Below, one piece after another: positions 30,757-40,479 of a stretch of 45,573 bases of DNA; positions within the stretch are counted from its first letter, which is position 1; each line of letters begins with the position of its first letter. The stretch covers positions 1 to 45,573 of the forward strand of contig JBBSJS010000002.1 in assembly GCA_038257015.1 (NCBI GenBank), given 5' to 3'. Origin of the DNA: UBA920 sp038257015. Its GTDB lineage: Bacteria > Patescibacteriota > Doudnabacteria > UBA920. Made by a program: the position numbers and the translations under genes. The notes under the pieces are model-generated. The model had not been told where the DNA came from. It ran no database searches and saw only the letters and a list, made by a program, of their open reading frames with translations.

Positions 30757-32037
30757 ATGAAATACTATAAGAAAATTTTGCCTAACGGCTTAACTGTTTT
30801 AGAAGTGCCAAGCATTGATGCAGAAAGTGTTGTCGTTGATTTTTTCGTACGCACAGGTTCACGAAGTGAAACTGCAAAAGAAAATGGTATTTCTCATTTT
30901 TTAGAACATTTTTTGTTTAAAGGCACAAAAAAATTCCCAACCGCAATGGCAATCACCGAGCTTATCGATGGCATTGGCGGTGAAATGAATGCCAATACTG
31001 GCAAAGAACACACGCAGTATTTTATCAAAGCTCACAGCAAACATCTGCCGTTAATTTTTGAAGTTCTTACCAGCATGATTCAGGAACCTCTTTTAGATAA
31101 AGCAGAGCTGGAAAAAGAAAAAGGTGTAATTGTTGAGGAGTTAAATATGTACAAAGACATGCCTCATGTTGAAGCAGAAGAAATTTTAGAAGAGGTGATG
31201 TGGAATAAGGATTCACTTGGCCGTCGTATTGTTGGTCAGGTTGCAACTGTAACCAAATTCACAGTACCGATGTTCGAAAGTTATCTTAAACGACACTATC
31301 AAACCAGTAATATGGTTTTGGGTGTGTCAGGTAGTTACGACCGCAAACAGCTAAATACTTTGATTCGCAAACATTGGTCAGTTTTACCAAAAAAGAACTA
31401 TCAGAAATGGCAGAAAGCTAAAACAACTCAAAGCAAACCGTTACTGAAAGTGAGTTACAAAGATACAAACCAAACTCATATGGCTTTTGGCTTCAGAAGT
31501 TTTGGTATTGGCGACAAGCGTCGTTTTGCCGCTGCCGTTATGTCAGCTGTGCTTGGTGGCGGAATGAGTTCCCGATTATTCGAAGAAATTAGAGAGAAAA
31601 GAGGCTTAGCTTACTATGTGCGCAGCTCTAAGCATTCCATGCAAGATACCGGTTTGTTTTATGTTGGGGCCGGTGTTCAAGTCGCCAAATGCGAAGAGGC
31701 GATTAGCGTTATTTTACAAGAGCTAGCTAAACTAAAGAATGAATTAGTTTCACCAAAAGAACTTTATAAAGCTAAAGAATATATGAAAGGACGTACAACT
31801 TTGGCGCTGGAAGATAATCAATCAAAGTTAGATTGGTATTTAGACCAAGTTGCTTTTCAGAAAGAAGTCCATTCTCCAAAAGAGTTGTTTAGATTAATTG
31901 ATAGAGTCACAGCTCAAGATGTACAAAACCTTGCTCGCCAGCTTTTTATTTCAAAGAACTTAAATTTATCCATTGTTGGGCCGTATAAGTCTGATAAAAA
32001 CTTCGTTAAATTAATCAATAAATTTGATGCCAAGTAA
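30757..32037 (+). CDS. M16-family zinc protease (processing-peptidase-like)
   Basis: 426 residues with the inverted zinc motif HxxEH: H47-F-L-E50-H51 in 'NGISHFLEHFLFKGTKKFP', and a distal Glu in 'EKGVIVEELNMYKD'. The C-terminal half has the non-catalytic repeat with 'VMSAVLGGGMSSRLFEEIREKRGLAYYV'. It is the single-chain, about 45-kDa type. No signal peptide, so cytosolic. It should degrade small peptides. It overlaps the nfo start by 11 bases, so the genes are coupled. Confidence 0.9.
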   Translation: MKYYKKILPNGLTVLEVPSIDAESVVVDFFVRTGSRSETAKENGISHFLEHFLFKGTKKFPTAMAITELIDGIGGEMNANTGKEHTQYFIKAHSKHLPLIFEVLTSMIQEPLLDKAELEKEKGVIVEELNMYKDMPHVEAEEILEEVMWNKDSLGRRIVGQVATVTKFTVPMFESYLKRHYQTSNMVLGVSGSYDRKQLNTLIRKHWSVLPKKNYQKWQKAKTTQSKPLLKVSYKDTNQTHMAFGFRSFGIGDKRRFAAAVMSAVLGGGMSSRLFEEIREKRGLAYYVRSSKHSMQDTGLFYVGAGVQVAKCEEAISVILQELAKLKNELVSPKELYKAKEYMKGRTTLALEDNQSKLDWYLDQVAFQKEVHSPKELFRLIDRVTAQDVQNLARQLFISKNLNLSIVGPYKSDKNFVKLINKFDAK

Positions 32038-32923
32038 AGTTGTTGTAAAAAAAACCAAAACTGAAAAGTTTTCTGATATCGGTTGTCATGTTTCCATCGC
32101 CGGTGGTTTGTTTAACGCGCCACAAAATGCAGCCGATTTGGGTTGTGAGACTTTTCAAATTTTTTCTCGTAGTCCTCACGGTGGCCCTGTAAAATCTATT
32201 ACCGAAGATGATGTTGAGAAATTTAAAGATGCCATGAAAATTCACAACTTCAAACGGTTTGTGATCCATGCTCCTTACTTTATCAATCTTGGCTCTTCTA
32301 ACCCCAAAACTTATAATGGTTCAATTGCTGTCATTCGCCAGGAGCTGGAACGGGGAAGTCAATTGGGCGCAGACTTTTTAATGTTTCACCCGGGAAGTTT
32401 TAAAGACCTTGGTGATATTGAAGGGATGAAGCAAGCCCAAGATGGTATGGCGAAAATTCTAGATGGATATACAGGCACAACTGAATTGTTAATTGAAATT
32501 TCAGCTGGTGCTGGAAGTGTAATTGGCGATACTTTCGAGGAAATTGCTGAATTAATGAAACCTGTTAAAAAAGCCAAAGGGTTTGGAGGGATTTGCTTTG
32601 ATACTCAACACGCTTTTGGCTCTGGGTATGATATACGCTCTGATAAGAGCTTACGAGAAGTGTTTGCTAAGTTTGAAAAGGTTATTGGTCTCAAATATCT
32701 GAGAATGTGTCACGTTAACGATTCTAAAGTGGAACTAGGCTCACATAAAGACCGGCATGAACATATTGATGAAGGTTTTATTGGCAAAAAAGGGTTCAAG
32801 GCATTATTCAATTATCTGGCTGAGAAAAACCTTGCAATTCCCTTGATTTTGGAAACCCAACATGATAAAGTTATCTCAGACATCAACTTATTGAAAGATT
32901 TACGAGCGAAATCTTTGAAATAA
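32027..32923 (+). CDS. nfo: Endonuclease IV (AP endonuclease)
   Basis: About 298 residues from the ATG at 32027, chosen over the TTG one codon earlier. The TIM-barrel shows the zinc-ligand words 'CHVSIAGG', 'FVIHAPYFINLGS', 'FLMFHPGSF', 'LLIEISAGAGSVIG', 'GICFDTQHAFGSGYD', 'MCHVNDSKVELGSHKDRHEHIDEG' and 'PLILETQHD'. It cleaves DNA at abasic sites in base-excision repair. In the usual enzyme the ligand segment reads LENTAGxG; here EISAGAGS keeps the Glu. Confidence 0.93.
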   Translation: MPSKVVVKKTKTEKFSDIGCHVSIAGGLFNAPQNAADLGCETFQIFSRSPHGGPVKSITEDDVEKFKDAMKIHNFKRFVIHAPYFINLGSSNPKTYNGSIAVIRQELERGSQLGADFLMFHPGSFKDLGDIEGMKQAQDGMAKILDGYTGTTELLIEISAGAGSVIGDTFEEIAELMKPVKKAKGFGGICFDTQHAFGSGYDIRSDKSLREVFAKFEKVIGLKYLRMCHVNDSKVELGSHKDRHEHIDEGFIGKKGFKALFNYLAEKNLAIPLILETQHDKVISDINLLKDLRAKSLK

Positions 32924-32956
32924 ATTAACAATTTAAACAATAAAAGGAATTTTACC

Positions 32957-33262
32957 ATGAGCTACGAGACTGGTCTCTCCCACGAAGTATCAAAACAGGA
33001 ATTTCATCCTGAGTACCCAGCAACAAAGTTACAAGAATTAAAGATTGGAAAACAATCTGAAGTTAGTACGGTTGCGTTTGATACTGAAGACGAGAGGATT
33101 GCGTCTGGTGAAGTTCATGATCTCGGTGAGATTGGTAAATATGGTAGCCTTGCTGCAGAATCTTTTAAGCAATTAGCAATTGAAGCTGGGTTTAGAGACG
33201 ACAAAGACTTAGGAAAATTATTGCAGGCCATGGCGTCTAAAGATTCCTCATACTCTCACTAA
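32957..33262 (+). CDS. Hypothetical protein, 101 residues
   Basis: ATG at 32957 with an AAAAGGAA SD about 10 bases upstream. The product is soluble and acidic, with no signal peptide or known motif; the last half ('EIGKYGSLAAESFKQLAIEAGFRDDKDLGKLLQAMASKD') is helical. It lies 9 bases before the next small gene and is probably co-transcribed. Confidence 0.65.
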   Translation: MSYETGLSHEVSKQEFHPEYPATKLQELKIGKQSEVSTVAFDTEDERIASGEVHDLGEIGKYGSLAAESFKQLAIEAGFRDDKDLGKLLQAMASKDSSYSH

Positions 33263-33271
33263 ATTATACTT

Positions 33272-33481
33272 ATGGAAGATAAAATTGAAAAAATAATTCA
33301 TCTGATTCAGAGCTCTCCTCTGGACCAGACTATCAAAGATATCCTGATTCGGGATTTACAAGCCGAAGGCTTAACTGATTTTCTAAAAGAACAGATCCGT
33401 GTTTACTGTTTAGAAGGCCTTAAGCAATTAGACGCTCAGATGGAAGAAGCCAAGCAAGCTTTAGAAGAACAATCAAACTAA
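33272..33481 (+). CDS. Small helical protein, 69 residues
   Basis: Entirely helical and charged ('MEDKIEKIIHLIQSSPL...LDAQMEEAKQALEEQSN'). It follows the 101-residue gene by 9 bases and ends at a terminator. No family recognised. Confidence 0.65.
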   Translation: MEDKIEKIIHLIQSSPLDQTIKDILIRDLQAEGLTDFLKEQIRVYCLEGLKQLDAQMEEAKQALEEQSN

Positions 33482-33488
33482 CTCATAT

Positions 33489-33512
33489 ACCCAGCCTTGA
33501 TAGCTGGGTTTT
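33489..33512 (+). terminator. Terminator after the small-protein pair
   Basis: ACCCAGC, loop CTTGATA, GCTGGGT, then TTT. Confidence 0.8.
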
Positions 33513-33535
33513 AGTTTATAAGATATAAGATAAGT

Positions 33536-34564
33536 ATGGAATTTAAACTAGAAAACTCTACAAAAATCATTTTAAAAGTTGTCGGCATTATCTTGGCACT
33601 GCTATTTTTGTGGCTGATTAGAGATATCGTAGTAATGTTGTTGCTTGCCATTGTTGTTGCATCTGCTATGGAGCCGATGGTGGATTATCTTAATAAGCGT
33701 CGTATTCCGCGCGCCGTCAGTGTTCTTGGTGTGTATGTTTTGGTCATAGGTTTTGCTGCACTGATTCTTTCTTTGATTACTCCATTAGTTGTCGCTCAAT
33801 TTCAGCTACTGGTTGAAAACCTGCCTCAATATAGTTTAGAGCTCCAAGCTCGTTATCCTAATCTAGCAACTTTTTTAGGTGGTTCTGACCTCACAGTTGT
33901 ACTCCAGCAACTATTTTTACAGAATGCTGATGGTACTGGTTTATATTCTCGCACTATCGGCATCTTTAATGGAGTGTTTGCATTCGTCACTATCTTGGTT
34001 ATTTCATTCTATTTGGTTGCTGCTGACAGGGGAATGAAAAAATTCATTTCTGAGCTAGTGCCGACTAAGCACAGTATATTCGTAGCTAACTTAATTGAAA
34101 AGATTCAACACAAAATGGGTCTATGGGTTCTTGGTCAATTAATCCTTAGTATCTTTATTTTCATCCTCACTTACATCGGTCTAACAATTTTGGGAGTTGA
34201 GTACGCTTTGTTCCTAGCTTTGGTAGCTGGTCTATTTGAAGTCATTCCCTATGTCGGGCCATTCTTGGCTGCCATTCCAGCAGTATTCTTCACTCTTATC
34301 CAAAGTCCGCCACTGGTAATAGCGGTTGTCGTTCTTTATGTCGTAATTCAGAAGACAGAAGGTTATATCCTAGTACCAAAAATTATGCAAAAGACTGTCG
34401 GTACTTCCCCTTTAGTCGTACTTTTGTCACTTCTAATTGGGTTTAAATTAGCTGGAGTTCTAGGTTTGCTATTAGCGGTACCGTTGGCTGGTGCAGTAAC
34501 GGTAGTAATTCATGAATTCTTTAAAGATAAGGATGTTCAAGTTGATGCTCAACCTGATATCTAA
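33536..34564 (+). CDS. AI-2E family membrane transporter
   Basis: 342 residues with about eight membrane helices and the family (PF01594) signatures 'RRIPRAVSVLGVYVL', 'GLFEVIPYVGPFLAAIPAV' and a C-terminal 'LVPKIMQKTVGTSPLVVLLSLLIGFKLAGVLGLLLAVPLAG'. Members export small molecules or exchange ions; autoinducer-2 export is shown only for a few. TATAAG ends 6 bases before the ATG, suggesting a leaderless mRNA. Confidence 0.88.
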   Translation: MEFKLENSTKIILKVVGIILALLFLWLIRDIVVMLLLAIVVASAMEPMVDYLNKRRIPRAVSVLGVYVLVIGFAALILSLITPLVVAQFQLLVENLPQYSLELQARYPNLATFLGGSDLTVVLQQLFLQNADGTGLYSRTIGIFNGVFAFVTILVISFYLVAADRGMKKFISELVPTKHSIFVANLIEKIQHKMGLWVLGQLILSIFIFILTYIGLTILGVEYALFLALVAGLFEVIPYVGPFLAAIPAVFFTLIQSPPLVIAVVVLYVVIQKTEGYILVPKIMQKTVGTSPLVVLLSLLIGFKLAGVLGLLLAVPLAGAVTVVIHEFFKDKDVQVDAQPDI

Positions 34565-34656
34565 TGGCTTGTTTACCTGAAATCAATTAGTCGCGTATTC
34601 AGATATTCCTCAATCTTTCTAACAAGTACAAAAATTATTATTAACATATTTTATAA

Positions 34657-35847
34657 ATGGAGCTAACAGAAACACAAAAGAAATGCCCGTTGAGTCGTCG
34701 TAAATTTTGGAAGAAAATTACCAGACAAGCGATTTTACCTGGTATTGTTTTCTTAATCCCATCTGCGGTTGCGTTAATAGTAATGTTAGGATTTGGGAGC
34801 GAAAACCAGTCGGGTCAATTATTGGTAGGAATTATCATAGAAACTATTTTAATATATATAGCTCTATTTTTTTTATTGTTCCTTTTGCCTTACGGATTGT
34901 ATGTTCACATCTATATCCAAAGTTATTATTATTCTCTGGACGAAAATTTTATTACAATTCGTAAAGGTGTTCTTACCCCAACTGAAATAAATGTTCAGTA
35001 TTTAAAAGTACAGGATGTGTATGTTGACCAGGATATATTTGATAGGATTTTTGGAATATTTGATGTTCACATTTCCAGCGCTACCATCTCTTCAAAGATA
35101 GAAGCACATATTGATGGATTAAGTCCTGCTCATGCCGAAGCTTTGAAAAATGAATTACTGCAAAAGATTCAAAACCCTCAGAATCAAAATCTAACAAACC
35201 CAATTGGAGTCACTGCCCCTAATACAAACCCAGAAGTTATCGCTAAGCTAGTAAATGGTATTTCCAGTACCAACTTTCCAATCCAAGCTCGTTGGTTAGT
35301 TTCGGTAGTTGTCACATCAGTATCAAAGATATTCTTTACACTACTACTGCTATCTGGCTATTTTGTTTTTAGATTCTCTGAAGAGTCTGCAACATCACCT
35401 GAAGCCGTGGGGGATAGTGAGTATAGTTTCTATGTGTATTTAGGTTATGTAGTGATTTTGTTGCTGACTATTGTTGGTAGGTTAGGTTATAGTATCTGGT
35501 GGAAAAGTAATTACTACTTTGAGTTTCAACCAGAGTATATAGTTTTAAAACAAGGTGTTATTAGTACGGAAGAACGTAACATTCAATACAATACTATTCA
35601 AAATGTAACTTTGAAACAAAGAATCACGGATAGGGTTTTAGGAATATGTGATGTAGTAATTGAGAATGCTTCAGCTGGAGGGCAAGGTTTAGCAATTCAG
35701 CCTGGAGCAGGACTGGCCATGGGAGTTATGGGGAGTAACGGTATTATTATCCCTGGCCAACTTCTTAGTAGTGGGAAACAACTAGTTGAAATTGTTAACA
35801 AGATTACAATTGAAAAAAATCTTAATTTAAATTCCAAAGGATTATAA
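34657..35847 (+). CDS. Membrane protein with two bacterial PH (bPH2) domains
   Basis: 396 residues. Four hydrophobic segments form two pairs (about 28-90 and 215-275). Each pair is followed by a bPH2 domain: 'YSLDENFITIRKGVLTPTEINVQYLKVQDVYVDQDIFDRIFGIFDV' and 'FEFQPEYIVLKQGVISTEERNIQYNTIQNVTLKQRITDRVLGICDV'. The two halves are clear internal repeats (YdbS/YdbT-like). The function of this family is not settled; membrane organisation or defence against pore-formers has been proposed. The TPR gene starts 2 bases after the stop. Confidence 0.82.
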   Translation: MELTETQKKCPLSRRKFWKKITRQAILPGIVFLIPSAVALIVMLGFGSENQSGQLLVGIIIETILIYIALFFLLFLLPYGLYVHIYIQSYYYSLDENFITIRKGVLTPTEINVQYLKVQDVYVDQDIFDRIFGIFDVHISSATISSKIEAHIDGLSPAHAEALKNELLQKIQNPQNQNLTNPIGVTAPNTNPEVIAKLVNGISSTNFPIQARWLVSVVVTSVSKIFFTLLLLSGYFVFRFSEESATSPEAVGDSEYSFYVYLGYVVILLLTIVGRLGYSIWWKSNYYFEFQPEYIVLKQGVISTEERNIQYNTIQNVTLKQRITDRVLGICDVVIENASAGGQGLAIQPGAGLAMGVMGSNGIIIPGQLLSSGKQLVEIVNKITIEKNLNLNSKGL

Positions 35848-35849
35848 TT

Positions 35850-36554
35850 ATGGGAACAAACACACCTTGGCCAAATCACTTATCGGCTGTTATAGCTTTT
35901 GGTATTATTGGTCTTTCTGCAACTGTCCTTGCTGCATTATTATTCGTATTCGTTGTGCTGCCTAAAATCCAAGTTTCATATCAAATAATGCAGCAGCAAG
36001 AAGAAATTTTTGGAGAGTCCGCAGAGCCTAAAAATGCACCACAGACCAATGTTGATATCCAAAAAGTCCAAGACATAGAGTCTCTAAAAAGATCTGCTGG
36101 GTTACTAGAAGATGCTTTTCAATATGACAAGCTCATTGAATCGGCTGAACAAATAATGAAACTAGCCACGACTGATGAGGACCGGGCGATCGCTCATTAT
36201 TTTTATGCAAGCGCCTATGCTGGCAAAAAAGAGTATGCTTTAGCTAAGGATTATGCCAACAAAGCTCTTGAATTAAACCCAAAGTATGCAAATGCTTATA
36301 ATGTGCTATCGATGGTAGCTGCGGCTGAATTTGAAAATGAATTGTCTATATCATATGCACAAAAAGCTTTAGAAATTGATCCAAATAACTCTTGGTCGTA
36401 TAATCTTTTGGGCATAGACTATAATTACAAAGGCTGGACAGCAATGTCCATCGAGGCATTTGAAGAAGCTGTGCGTTTAAGCCCTAATACCTCACATTAC
36501 AAAGACAATTTAAGACGAGCCAAAGGGCAGAACCAAGGGGTTATGAATCAATAG
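35850..36554 (+). CDS. Membrane-anchored TPR protein
   Basis: 234 residues: one N-terminal membrane helix ('VIAFGIIGLSATVLAALLFVFVVLP', about 12-36), a linker, then about three to four tetratricopeptide repeats, e.g. 'AIAHYFYASAYAGKKEYALAKDYANKALELNPKYANAYNVLSMVAA' and 'SWSYNLLGIDYNYKGWTAMSIEAFEEAVRLSPN'. TPRs are protein-binding scaffolds. It is directly linked to the PH-domain gene, so the two may act together. Confidence 0.82.
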   Translation: MGTNTPWPNHLSAVIAFGIIGLSATVLAALLFVFVVLPKIQVSYQIMQQQEEIFGESAEPKNAPQTNVDIQKVQDIESLKRSAGLLEDAFQYDKLIESAEQIMKLATTDEDRAIAHYFYASAYAGKKEYALAKDYANKALELNPKYANAYNVLSMVAAAEFENELSISYAQKALEIDPNNSWSYNLLGIDYNYKGWTAMSIEAFEEAVRLSPNTSHYKDNLRRAKGQNQGVMNQ

Positions 36555-36558
36555 GAAC

Positions 36559-36607
36559 TTGTTTGAGTCAACTCAAAAAGGTATAATAAAGAAGCTCAAT
36601 TGAGCTT
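36559..36607 (+). promoter_or_regulatory. metG promoter and leader hairpin
   Basis: TTGTTT, 17 bases, TATAAT (36582-36587). The expected transcript begins with a palindrome AAGCTCAATTGAGCTT (36592-36607) followed by TTCTTT, which looks like a weak attenuator, 29 bases before the ATG. Confidence 0.55.
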
Positions 36608-36636
36608 TTCTTTATTTACAAGAACCTCAGGTTTAT

Positions 36637-38121
36637 ATGAATAATCAGTATTACATCACAACAACATTACCTTATGTGAATTCAGAGCCACACATAGGCT
36701 TTGCTCTTGAAATTATTCACGCTGATATTTTGGCTCGTTACCATGCTCTAAAAAGGGATGAAGTTTTTTTCAATACTGGAACTGATGAGCATGGGGTTAA
36801 AATTTTTCGCAAAGCTGAAGAGCAGGGAATTGATGCGCAAAGTTACGTAGATGAGTATGCCTCTAAATTCAAAGAATTAAAAGAGCGTTTAGGTATCTTT
36901 GAAGGGTTGCATTTTATTAGAACTACCGACACGAACCATAAAGCAGCTGCACAAGAATTTTGGCGCAAGTGTTTGGCTAAAGGTTACATCTACAAGAAGA
37001 ACTATGAAGTGAAGTATTGCGTGGGTTGCGAATTAGAGAAAACTGATTCCGAGTTAGAAAATGGCAAATGTCCTCTTCACATTAATCTTGAAATTGAAAA
37101 CATCAGCGAAGAAAATTACTTCTTTAAGTTTTCAGAATTCCAAAAGCCGTTGTTAGAGCTATATGAAGAAAATCCAAATTTTGTAGTTCCTGATTCTCGT
37201 TTTAATGAAATCAAAAAGTTTGTGGAATCCGGTTTGCAGGATTTCAGCATTTCTCGATTGAAAGAAAAGATGCCTTGGGGAGTTGCAATTCCTGACGATG
37301 AGTCTCAGGTGATGTATGTCTGGTTTGATGCTTTAGTAAATTACATTTCAACTTTAGGCTGGCCTGAGGACAATGCTCAATTCGAAAAGTTTTGGGGAAC
37401 TAAAGAACAGCCGAATGCTGTTCAGATTGCTGGTAAAGATAATTTGCGTCAACAATCAGCGATGTGGCAAGCAATGTTGCTGGCGGCTGATTTGCCAACT
37501 TCCAAACAAATAATTATTCACGGCTTCATTACTAGCGGTGGTCATAAAATGAGTAAAAGTTTGGGAAATGTGATTGCCCCATACGAAGTGATTGATAAAC
37601 TGGAAGCATCTGGTCTTAACAATCAGCAAGCTATCGATGCTCTGCGTTATTATTTGGCCCGTGAAATTCCAACTTTTGAGGACGGTGATTTTACTTGGGA
37701 AAGATTTGTAGAATCTTACAATGCTAACCTAGCCAACGGTATCGGTAACTTAGCAAGTCGAATTCTCAAAATGGCTCAGAACATATCATTCGAAGTAAGC
37801 AATGATATTCTTGAATTAAATCATAATTCACTAGAAGGCGTTTATCATATCGATGAATTAGAAACTATGAATATTGATAAAGCTATGGATGAAATTTGGC
37901 TTAGCATCCAATCACTGGATAAGTATATTCAGACAAATGAACCTTTCAAGAAAGTAAAAATCGACTTAGAGGCAGCGAAAAAAGATATACATTATTTAAT
38001 TTTCCACCTAAAAGGCATCGCATTAAAACTACAACCATTTATGCCTCACACAGCTGAAGTATTACTATCAACAATTGATACTTCAAGTGAAATACCTCGT
38101 TTGTTTCCCCGAATAAACTAA
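36637..38121 (+). CDS. metG: Methionyl-tRNA synthetase
   Basis: 494 residues. Class I motifs: 'TTLPYVNSEPHIGFALEIIHADILARY' (HIGH-type PHIG near residue 19), a zinc knuckle in 'YCVGCELEKTDSELENGKCPLH', 'QIAGKDNLRQQSAMWQAML' and KMSKS in 'GGHKMSKSLGNVI' (about 303). The anticodon-binding helical domain follows; the C-terminal tRBD is absent, as in short forms. The stop overlaps the tatD ATG by one base (TAATG). Confidence 0.95.
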   Translation: MNNQYYITTTLPYVNSEPHIGFALEIIHADILARYHALKRDEVFFNTGTDEHGVKIFRKAEEQGIDAQSYVDEYASKFKELKERLGIFEGLHFIRTTDTNHKAAAQEFWRKCLAKGYIYKKNYEVKYCVGCELEKTDSELENGKCPLHINLEIENISEENYFFKFSEFQKPLLELYEENPNFVVPDSRFNEIKKFVESGLQDFSISRLKEKMPWGVAIPDDESQVMYVWFDALVNYISTLGWPEDNAQFEKFWGTKEQPNAVQIAGKDNLRQQSAMWQAMLLAADLPTSKQIIIHGFITSGGHKMSKSLGNVIAPYEVIDKLEASGLNNQQAIDALRYYLAREIPTFEDGDFTWERFVESYNANLANGIGNLASRILKMAQNISFEVSNDILELNHNSLEGVYHIDELETMNIDKAMDEIWLSIQSLDKYIQTNEPFKKVKIDLEAAKKDIHYLIFHLKGIALKLQPFMPHTAEVLLSTIDTSSEIPRLFPRIN

Positions 38122-39002
38122 TGAAATTAATAGACACTCACACTCATATTAATATGCGGGCATTTGAGAATGATGCCACTGAAACTATCCAACGCGCTCT
38201 AGATTCTGGGGTTGCGATTATTAATGTGGGCACGCAAATTGATACCAGCAGGCAAGCTGTTGCACTCTTGGATAAATTTCCAGAAAATGTTTACGCGGCC
38301 ATTGGTCTCCACCCGTCACACACTTACGGAGATGATTATGAAGATGACGATGAAGTAAAATCCAAAACCCTAGAAGAGGGTTTTGACCCAGAGCTTTATC
38401 GAGAGATTGCCCAACATCCACGCGTGGTAGGAATAGGAGAGTGTGGTTTAGATTATTATCGTTTACCGAAGAATCGTGATCATGTTGAAATTAAGGAACT
38501 TCAGCGTCGGGCTTTTGATGAGCAAATTAAATTAGCACTCGAGCTTGATAAGGCTTTGTGTATTCATTGTCGCCCAAGTAATAGTACTAACGATGCTTAC
38601 GAAGATTTACTGGCCATTATTCAACTTATCAAACATCCACCAGAAGGAGTGCAAACTGCATGGCAAGACACGAAGAATTTCCGTTTCGAAGTGCACTGCT
38701 TTACCGGTGATATTGATATGGCTTTAAAATTTGTTGAGCTGGGAGGGTTTATTGGCCTCAACGGTATTATTACTTTTGATAAAACTGATCGAAGCGAAAA
38801 GCTGGTAAAAGGATTGCCATTAGAAAATATTATTCTTGAAACAGACGCGCCATACTTAACGCCTAAGTCAAAGCGGGGGGAGAGAAACGAACCAAGTTAC
38901 TTATTGGAAGTAGCCGAAAAAATTGCTGAGTGGAAAAATATTACGGTTGATGAAGTAGCACATCAAACTACTGAAAATGCAATACGTTTATTTAAGCTAT
39001 AG
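38121..39002 (+). CDS. tatD: TatD-family metal-dependent DNase
   Basis: 293 residues, TIM-barrel hydrolase with HxH near the start ('LIDTHTHINM', H6 and H8), 'GIGECGLDYYR', 'CIHCRPSN', 'FEVHCFTGDIDMALKFVELGGFIGLNG', 'LETDAPYLTPKSKRGERNEPSYL'. It has a loop insertion around 'YGDDYEDDDEVKSKTLEEG'. It removes 3' ends of DNA and probably D-aminoacyl groups in some members. It is coupled to metG, a common bacterial pairing. Confidence 0.93.
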   Translation: MKLIDTHTHINMRAFENDATETIQRALDSGVAIINVGTQIDTSRQAVALLDKFPENVYAAIGLHPSHTYGDDYEDDDEVKSKTLEEGFDPELYREIAQHPRVVGIGECGLDYYRLPKNRDHVEIKELQRRAFDEQIKLALELDKALCIHCRPSNSTNDAYEDLLAIIQLIKHPPEGVQTAWQDTKNFRFEVHCFTGDIDMALKFVELGGFIGLNGIITFDKTDRSEKLVKGLPLENIILETDAPYLTPKSKRGERNEPSYLLEVAEKIAEWKNITVDEVAHQTTENAIRLFKL

Positions 39003-39007
39003 AATCG

Positions 39008-39739
39008 ATGTTGAACAATCTTCTCGTCACTAATTCAATTGAAGATGGAAGTTTGCAGAATCCGTTTATCGTCAGTCGATTATCTGCTGAAGAAGTATTT
39101 GGACATATCTTATCCGAACACCCCGAAGCGAAAGGGATACTTGAACGACAGGAGTTAGTGAATGTTAAATACTTAGATAAAAGCAAGCAGGTTTGCCAAG
39201 GGCAAATGATTGTTGATCGTGAGCTTGCCGGTGAGGTAAAGGAATTATTTAACCATATGCTAACTCGCGCGTTTTGCTTAGAAAAAGTTATTCCTATACA
39301 AAGTCAGCAATTTAACAATGATGACGAAACTTCCATGCAAGCCAACAACAGCTCAGCGTTTAACTTTCGATACGTTGCCAATACAGAACGCTTATCTCTT
39401 CATGCTTTTGGTTTCGCCTTGGATATAAACCCTCGTGATAACCCTTTGCAAAAAGATGGCATCACACTTGCACCAAAAGGTGCGATTCGCGATGAGAGCA
39501 ATTCAGAAACCTTCACAGCTGAACATTTTGTTGTAAAATGGTTGGAAGATCGTGGTTGGGAATGGGGAGGTCGTTGGATTGAACCGTATTCAGATTACCA
39601 TCATTTCCAAAAACCTTTAGCCACAGAACAGTATTTACAGCAGTTGTCACAAGAGAAGAATGATGGTTTGATTAGTGAAGAAGTATACGAAAGACGATTG
39701 AGAAAGGCTATGCAAAGTAGCTTAGTAGAGCAAAGTTGA
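39008..39739 (+). CDS. M15-type peptidoglycan peptidase (VanY/endolysin-like)
   Basis: 243 residues. The C-terminal half has the M15 zinc site: H132xxxxxxD139 in 'LSLHAFGFALDINPRDNP' and 'WGGRWIEPYSDYHHFQ' with H198/H199. Residues 1-100 are not recognised. No signal peptide is evident, so how it reaches the wall is unclear; it could act on cytosolic peptides or exit by another route. It is five bases from tatD, so it is likely in the metG operon. Confidence 0.82.
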   Translation: MLNNLLVTNSIEDGSLQNPFIVSRLSAEEVFGHILSEHPEAKGILERQELVNVKYLDKSKQVCQGQMIVDRELAGEVKELFNHMLTRAFCLEKVIPIQSQQFNNDDETSMQANNSSAFNFRYVANTERLSLHAFGFALDINPRDNPLQKDGITLAPKGAIRDESNSETFTAEHFVVKWLEDRGWEWGGRWIEPYSDYHHFQKPLATEQYLQQLSQEKNDGLISEEVYERRLRKAMQSSLVEQS

Positions 39740-39799
39740 ACAGGTCTACAGTCGTAATGCAATTTAATTTTATGCCAATAAATTTTATAAGAAAAAGCT

Positions 39800-40453
39800 A
39801 TGCTTATTTTAAAATACTCCAAAGATAAACATAAGGATATTATCCATGTTGTGGTGTTGGCTTTGCAAAATGGTAAAGTTGTGGCTTTCCCAACAGACAC
39901 AAGTTATGGGTTAGCGGTGGATGTTACAAATTCTAAAGCTGTAAGTAGGCTTTATAAAATCAAAGAACGGATAAAGTCCCAACCGGTGCATATTGTTGTA
40001 AGTTCTATTGCTCAAGCTAAAACATTAGTAGAATGGCCTACAAGTGCAAGAAATTTAGCCAGAGCTTTTTGGCCAGGAGGTTTGTCTTTAATATTACCTA
40101 TAAAAACTAAATCTAAGCATATTGTACAACTCTCAGCCAAGACAGGGTTTTTGGGACTTCGGATTACAAACAATTTTATCGCTCAAGAATTAGTGAAGAG
40201 TTTAAAAAATCCAATTACTGCCACTAGCGCCAATCCTTCGGCACATATCTCCGGAGGCTACGATAGTTATTCAGCTGAAGATATTCTCAAACAATTTGCT
40301 AAACAAACTCATAAACCTGATATAATAATTGATATAGGGAAATTGCCAAAAACTAAACCGTCTACAATGGTTAAAATTACCAAAGACGGCAGTTGGCAAA
40401 TTCTAAGAGCTGGTCCTGTCACAAGAAAGCAAATTGAAAACTGCTTTTCATAA
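39800..40453 (+). CDS. tsaC: Threonylcarbamoyl-AMP synthase, Sua5/YrdC/TsaC family
   Basis: 217 residues with the YrdC fold: 'GKVVAFPTDTSYGLAVDVTNSKAVSRLYKIKERIKSQPVHIVVSS', 'FWPGGLSLILP', 'GLRITNNFIAQELVKSL...PITATSANPSAHISGG' and 'PSTMVKITKDGSWQILRAGPV'. It makes threonylcarbamoyl-AMP for t6A37 in ANN-decoding tRNAs. It has no C-terminal Sua5 extension. Confidence 0.92.
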   Translation: MLILKYSKDKHKDIIHVVVLALQNGKVVAFPTDTSYGLAVDVTNSKAVSRLYKIKERIKSQPVHIVVSSIAQAKTLVEWPTSARNLARAFWPGGLSLILPIKTKSKHIVQLSAKTGFLGLRITNNFIAQELVKSLKNPITATSANPSAHISGGYDSYSAEDILKQFAKQTHKPDIIIDIGKLPKTKPSTMVKITKDGSWQILRAGPVTRKQIENCFS

Positions 40454-40479
40454 AAGAAATCTAAAAACCAAAAATCAAA